From contig JAPHUE010000074.1 in the NCBI GenBank assembly GCA_026196795.1, positions 1-47,164 on the forward strand: a stretch of 47,164 nt of DNA, read 5' to 3'. The notes below the pieces were generated by a model. That model made no database searches, had not been told where the DNA came from, and saw nothing but the letters and a program-made list of their open reading frames with translations. This stretch comes from Sedimenticola sp. Lineage in GTDB: Bacteria; Pseudomonadota; Gammaproteobacteria; Chromatiales; Chromatiaceae. Below, piece after piece: positions 44,930 to 47,164 of this stretch (position 1 is its first letter; every line of letters starts with the position of its first letter). The position numbers were made by a program, and so were the translations under genes.

Positions 44930-45002
44930 CCGACCGGCAGCCTGTCGTGAGCCGGTCGGGAGAAAAATGATGCCCCGGTGCCTGTTATTTCACACCGGGG
45001 CA
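44930..45002 (+). other. Two perfect hairpins between gap and pgk
   Basis: CCGACCGGC/GCCGGTCGG (44930-44938 with 44951-44959) is a 9-base stem; TGCCCCGGTG/CACCGGGGCA (44971-44980 with 44993-45002) is a 10-base stem. No U-tract follows either on the plus strand. They may be mRNA processing or stabilising elements that set different gap and pgk levels, or inefficient terminators. Confidence 0.55.
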
Positions 45003-45091
45003 CTCATTTGACCGAAAGAGGCTTTAGCTGAAATACCCCTTTCATCTAAATCCTTTTTAATAATAAACAGTTGCTCGCAGGAGACTCTTTC

Positions 45092-46273
45092 ATGTCTGTT
45101 ATCAAAATGACTGACCTTGACCTGGCCGGTAAAAGGGTACTGATTCGTCAGGATCTGAATGTCCCAATCAAAGAGGGTAAGGTGGCTTCGGATAAACGTA
45201 TTCGCGCCTCCATGCCGACTATTGAACACTGTATCAAAGCCGGTGCCCAGGTGATGTTGATGTCCCATCTGGGACGTCCCACCGAGGGTGAGTATGCTGA
45301 GGAGTTTTCACTGGCCCCTGTGGCAAACTATCTTACAGAAGCACTCGGAAAAGAGGTGAAGCTGGTCAGTGATTATCTGCAGAACAGCCCCGCCCTGAGT
45401 AATGGTGATGTGGTGCTACTGGAGAATGTTCGCTTCAATCCCGGTGAAAAGAAGAATGAGGAAGGCCTTTCCAAGCAGTATGCCGCACTCTGTGACATCT
45501 ATGTGATGGATGCCTTTGGTACGGCCCATCGTGCTCAAGCCTCTACCCATGGTGCGGGTGCTTTTGCACCGGCCGCTTGTGCGGGTCCTCTACTGGCCGG
45601 TGAACTCGATGCGCTGGGTAAGGCTCTGGACAATCCGGCACGCCCGATGGCTGCTATTGTGGGTGGCTCAAAGGTCTCAACTAAACTGACGGTACTTGAT
45701 TCACTGTCAAAGATCGTTGATCAGCTGATTCCCGGTGGCGGTATCGCCAATACCTTTATTGCGGCCGCTGGCTACAATGTAGGCAAGTCGCTGTATGAGG
45801 CGGATCTGATACCGGAAGCCAAACGCCTGATGGAAGTCGCCAAATCCAAGGGTGGTGAGATTCCGGTGCCGACCGATGTGGTCTGTGGCAAGGAATTCTC
45901 CGAGTCGGCCGAGGCGACCGTAAAACGGGTTGAAGACGTGGCTGATGACGATATGATTTTTGATATCGGCCCGGAGACGGCTGCACGTTTTGCCGATATG
46001 ATGAAGTCGGCTGGGACCATTGTTTGGAATGGCCCTGTCGGTGTTTTCGAGTTTGATCAGTTCGGAGCGGGTACTCAGACCCTCGGCCTGGCGATAGCTG
46101 AATCTGCGGCCTTCTCGATTGCGGGTGGTGGCGATACGTTGGCCGCCGTAGATAAATACAATATTTCTGATCGTGTCTCCTATATTTCAACGGGTGGCGG
46201 TGCCTTCCTTGAGTTCCTGGAAGGAAAACAGTTACCTGCAGTAGAGATGCTGGAGAAGCGAGCAGCAGGATAA
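45092..46273 (+). CDS. pgk: Phosphoglycerate kinase
   Basis: Pgk transfers phosphate between 1,3-bisphosphoglycerate and ADP. The 393-residue product has the signature [30 protein letters not shown], the [16 protein letters not shown] segment, and [13 protein letters not shown] followed by [12 protein letters not shown]. The frame continues upstream to a TTG, but the ATG at 45092 with AGGAG just upstream matches the family start. It follows gap by 175 bases with two hairpins between. Confidence 0.97.
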   Translation: MSVIKMTDLDLAGKRVLIRQDLNVPIKEGKVASDKRIRASMPTIEHCIKAGAQVMLMSHLGRPTEGEYAEEFSLAPVANYLTEALGKEVKLVSDYLQNSPALSNGDVVLLENVRFNPGEKKNEEGLSKQYAALCDIYVMDAFGTAHRAQASTHGAGAFAPAACAGPLLAGELDALGKALDNPARPMAAIVGGSKVSTKLTVLDSLSKIVDQLIPGGGIANTFIAAAGYNVGKSLYEADLIPEAKRLMEVAKSKGGEIPVPTDVVCGKEFSESAEATVKRVEDVADDDMIFDIGPETAARFADMMKSAGTIVWNGPVGVFEFDQFGAGTQTLGLAIAESAAFSIAGGGDTLAAVDKYNISDRVSYISTGGGAFLEFLEGKQLPAVEMLEKRAAG

Positions 46274-46323
46274 TTAATGAGGGGCTGCCGTTATGAGGAT
46301 ATGACGGTGGTCCCGGAGACACT

Positions 46324-47164
46324 ATGTTAAGAAGAACAAAGATTCTGGCAACACTTGGACCGGCAACCGATGATCCTAAAATACTGGATCAACTGATTGG
46401 TGCTGGCGTTGATGTAGTAAGGCTTAATCTCTCCCATGGCACCCATGACGAGCATCGTAAACGCGCTGATAGTGTACGTGACCGGGCGCGCGCCAGTGGT
46501 CGACAGGTGGGTGTGCTGGTCGACCTGCAAGGGCCAAAGATACGCATAACCGGCTTCAAGCAGGGAAAGATCACGCTTGAAAAAGATGATCCCTTTATTT
46601 TGGATACCCAGTGTGGGGCGAAGGATGGGGATCAAACACGGGTCGGCATGACCTTCCCCGAGCTGATTAAAGATATCAAGCGGGGCGATACCCTGGTGCT
46701 TGCCGATGGCGCTATTGTGTTGTGGGTCAATGAGGTTTCCGAGACAGAGATCTTCTGCAAGGTGATCACTGGTGGCGAGTTGTCCAACAGCAAGGGCATT
46801 AACAAGCAGGGGGGTGGACTTTCAGCCCCTGCGTTGACGGAAAAAGACAAAGACGATATCAAGTTTGCCGCCAGTATCGAAGCCGACTATCTGGCGGTCT
46901 CGTTTGTGCGTTGTGCTGATGATGTTGATGAGGCACGCCTCTTGTTGCGAGAAGCGGGCGGCACCGGCGGCATTGTCTCCAAGATAGAGCGTGCAGAAGC
47001 GTTGGAGGTGATCGAGCCGATTATTGAGGCCTCTGAGGCGATCATGATTGCGCGGGGAGACCTGGGTGTCGAGATCGGTGATGCCGAATTGCCTGCCGTG
47101 CAGAAACGTCTGATTCGGCAGGCACGCTCGCGTAATAAGGTTGCGATCACAGCCACCCAGATGA
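46324..47164 (+). CDS. pyk: Pyruvate kinase, N-terminal part (cut by window edge)
   Basis: The frame is open from an ATG at 46324 to the right edge and gives 280 residues. RRTKILATLGPA opens the barrel domain, VVRLNLSHGTHDEHR and VLVDLQGPKIRI follow, then the B domain, VSKIERAEALE with the catalytic lysine, and MIARGDLGVEIG. The visible part ends in AITATQM. It has a CGGAGA before the start and follows pgk by 50 bases, in one probable transcript. Confidence 0.95.
   Translation, partial: MLRRTKILATLGPATDDPKILDQLIGAGVDVVRLNLSHGTHDEHRKRADSVRDRARASGRQVGVLVDLQGPKIRITGFKQGKITLEKDDPFILDTQCGAKDGDQTRVGMTFPELIKDIKRGDTLVLADGAIVLWVNEVSETEIFCKVITGGELSNSKGINKQGGGLSAPALTEKDKDDIKFAASIEADYLAVSFVRCADDVDEARLLLREAGGTGGIVSKIERAEALEVIEPIIEASEAIMIARGDLGVEIGDAELPAVQKRLIRQARSRNKVAITATQM

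Noticed and set aside
44930-45002. Hairpins after gap as ordinary rho-independent terminators
   Set aside because: No U-tract follows on the plus strand; kept only as structural elements.
45756-46322. 188-codon ORF on the minus strand opposite pgk
   Set aside because: Low-complexity Arg/Ser/Pro/His product expected from the antisense of a conserved gene.

Overview
This window looks like a chromosome segment of a gammaproteobacterium. Almost every gene has a close family match in Pseudomonas, Chromatiales or related lineages, and several blocks keep Pseudomonas-like order: gshB-tonB-algH-ruvX-pyrR-pyrB-pyrC', yggS-proC-yggT beside pilT-pilU, pilG-H-I-J-chpA-chpC, rsmE-bioA, and metF-ahcY-metK near tkt. 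The periplasmic rhodanese would suit a sulfur-metabolising organism, but that is only a hint. I see no tRNA, rRNA, CRISPR array, insertion sequence or prophage. All order comparisons are from memory.

Left part (1-10110, all minus strand). The first codons of rpoN are cut by the window edge. Upstream of it lie lptB-lptA-lptC-kdsC-kdsD-yrbG, the Kdo-synthesis and LPS-export block. Next come a small zinc-ribbon-like protein coupled to a DUF4426 protein, a dynamin-like GTPase, and the housekeeping set yggU-yggT-proC-yggS.

Middle (10303-31954). pilT and pilU (plus strand) encode the type IV pilus retraction ATPases. Facing them is one long minus-strand operon, gshB-apbE-tonB-algH-ruvX-pyrR-pyrB-pyrC'-pyrK-like, with many overlapping stop/start codons. 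The pyrC' product lacks the dihydroorotase metal-binding HxH and is probably a structural partner of PyrB. On the plus strand follow a small exported protein, a periplasmic rhodanese and the twitching chemosensory operon pilG-pilH-pilI-pilJ-chpA-chpC. This operon has no pilK methyltransferase and no chpB methylesterase, so receptor adaptation genes are absent here.

Right part (32073-47164). ttcA converges on rsmE-bioA. A TetR regulator overlaps a multipass membrane protein gene. Then comes the SAM cycle: metK, ahcY and metF on the minus strand. metK has a SAM-II-like riboswitch with its own promoter and a terminator/antiterminator switch. ahcY has a clear SAH riboswitch. Together they would shut SAM synthesis when SAM is plentiful and turn on SAH removal when SAH builds up. 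A thioredoxin-family gene and tkt-gap-pgk-pyk (pyk cut by the right edge) run on the plus strand and supply central carbon flow for glycolysis, gluconeogenesis or a Calvin cycle.

The most notable features are the two different riboswitch classes on neighbouring genes of one cycle, the adaptation-free Chp system with its very acidic ChpA linkers, the pseudo-dihydroorotase with an orphan PyrK-like subunit, and several strong intergenic hairpins without U-tracts.
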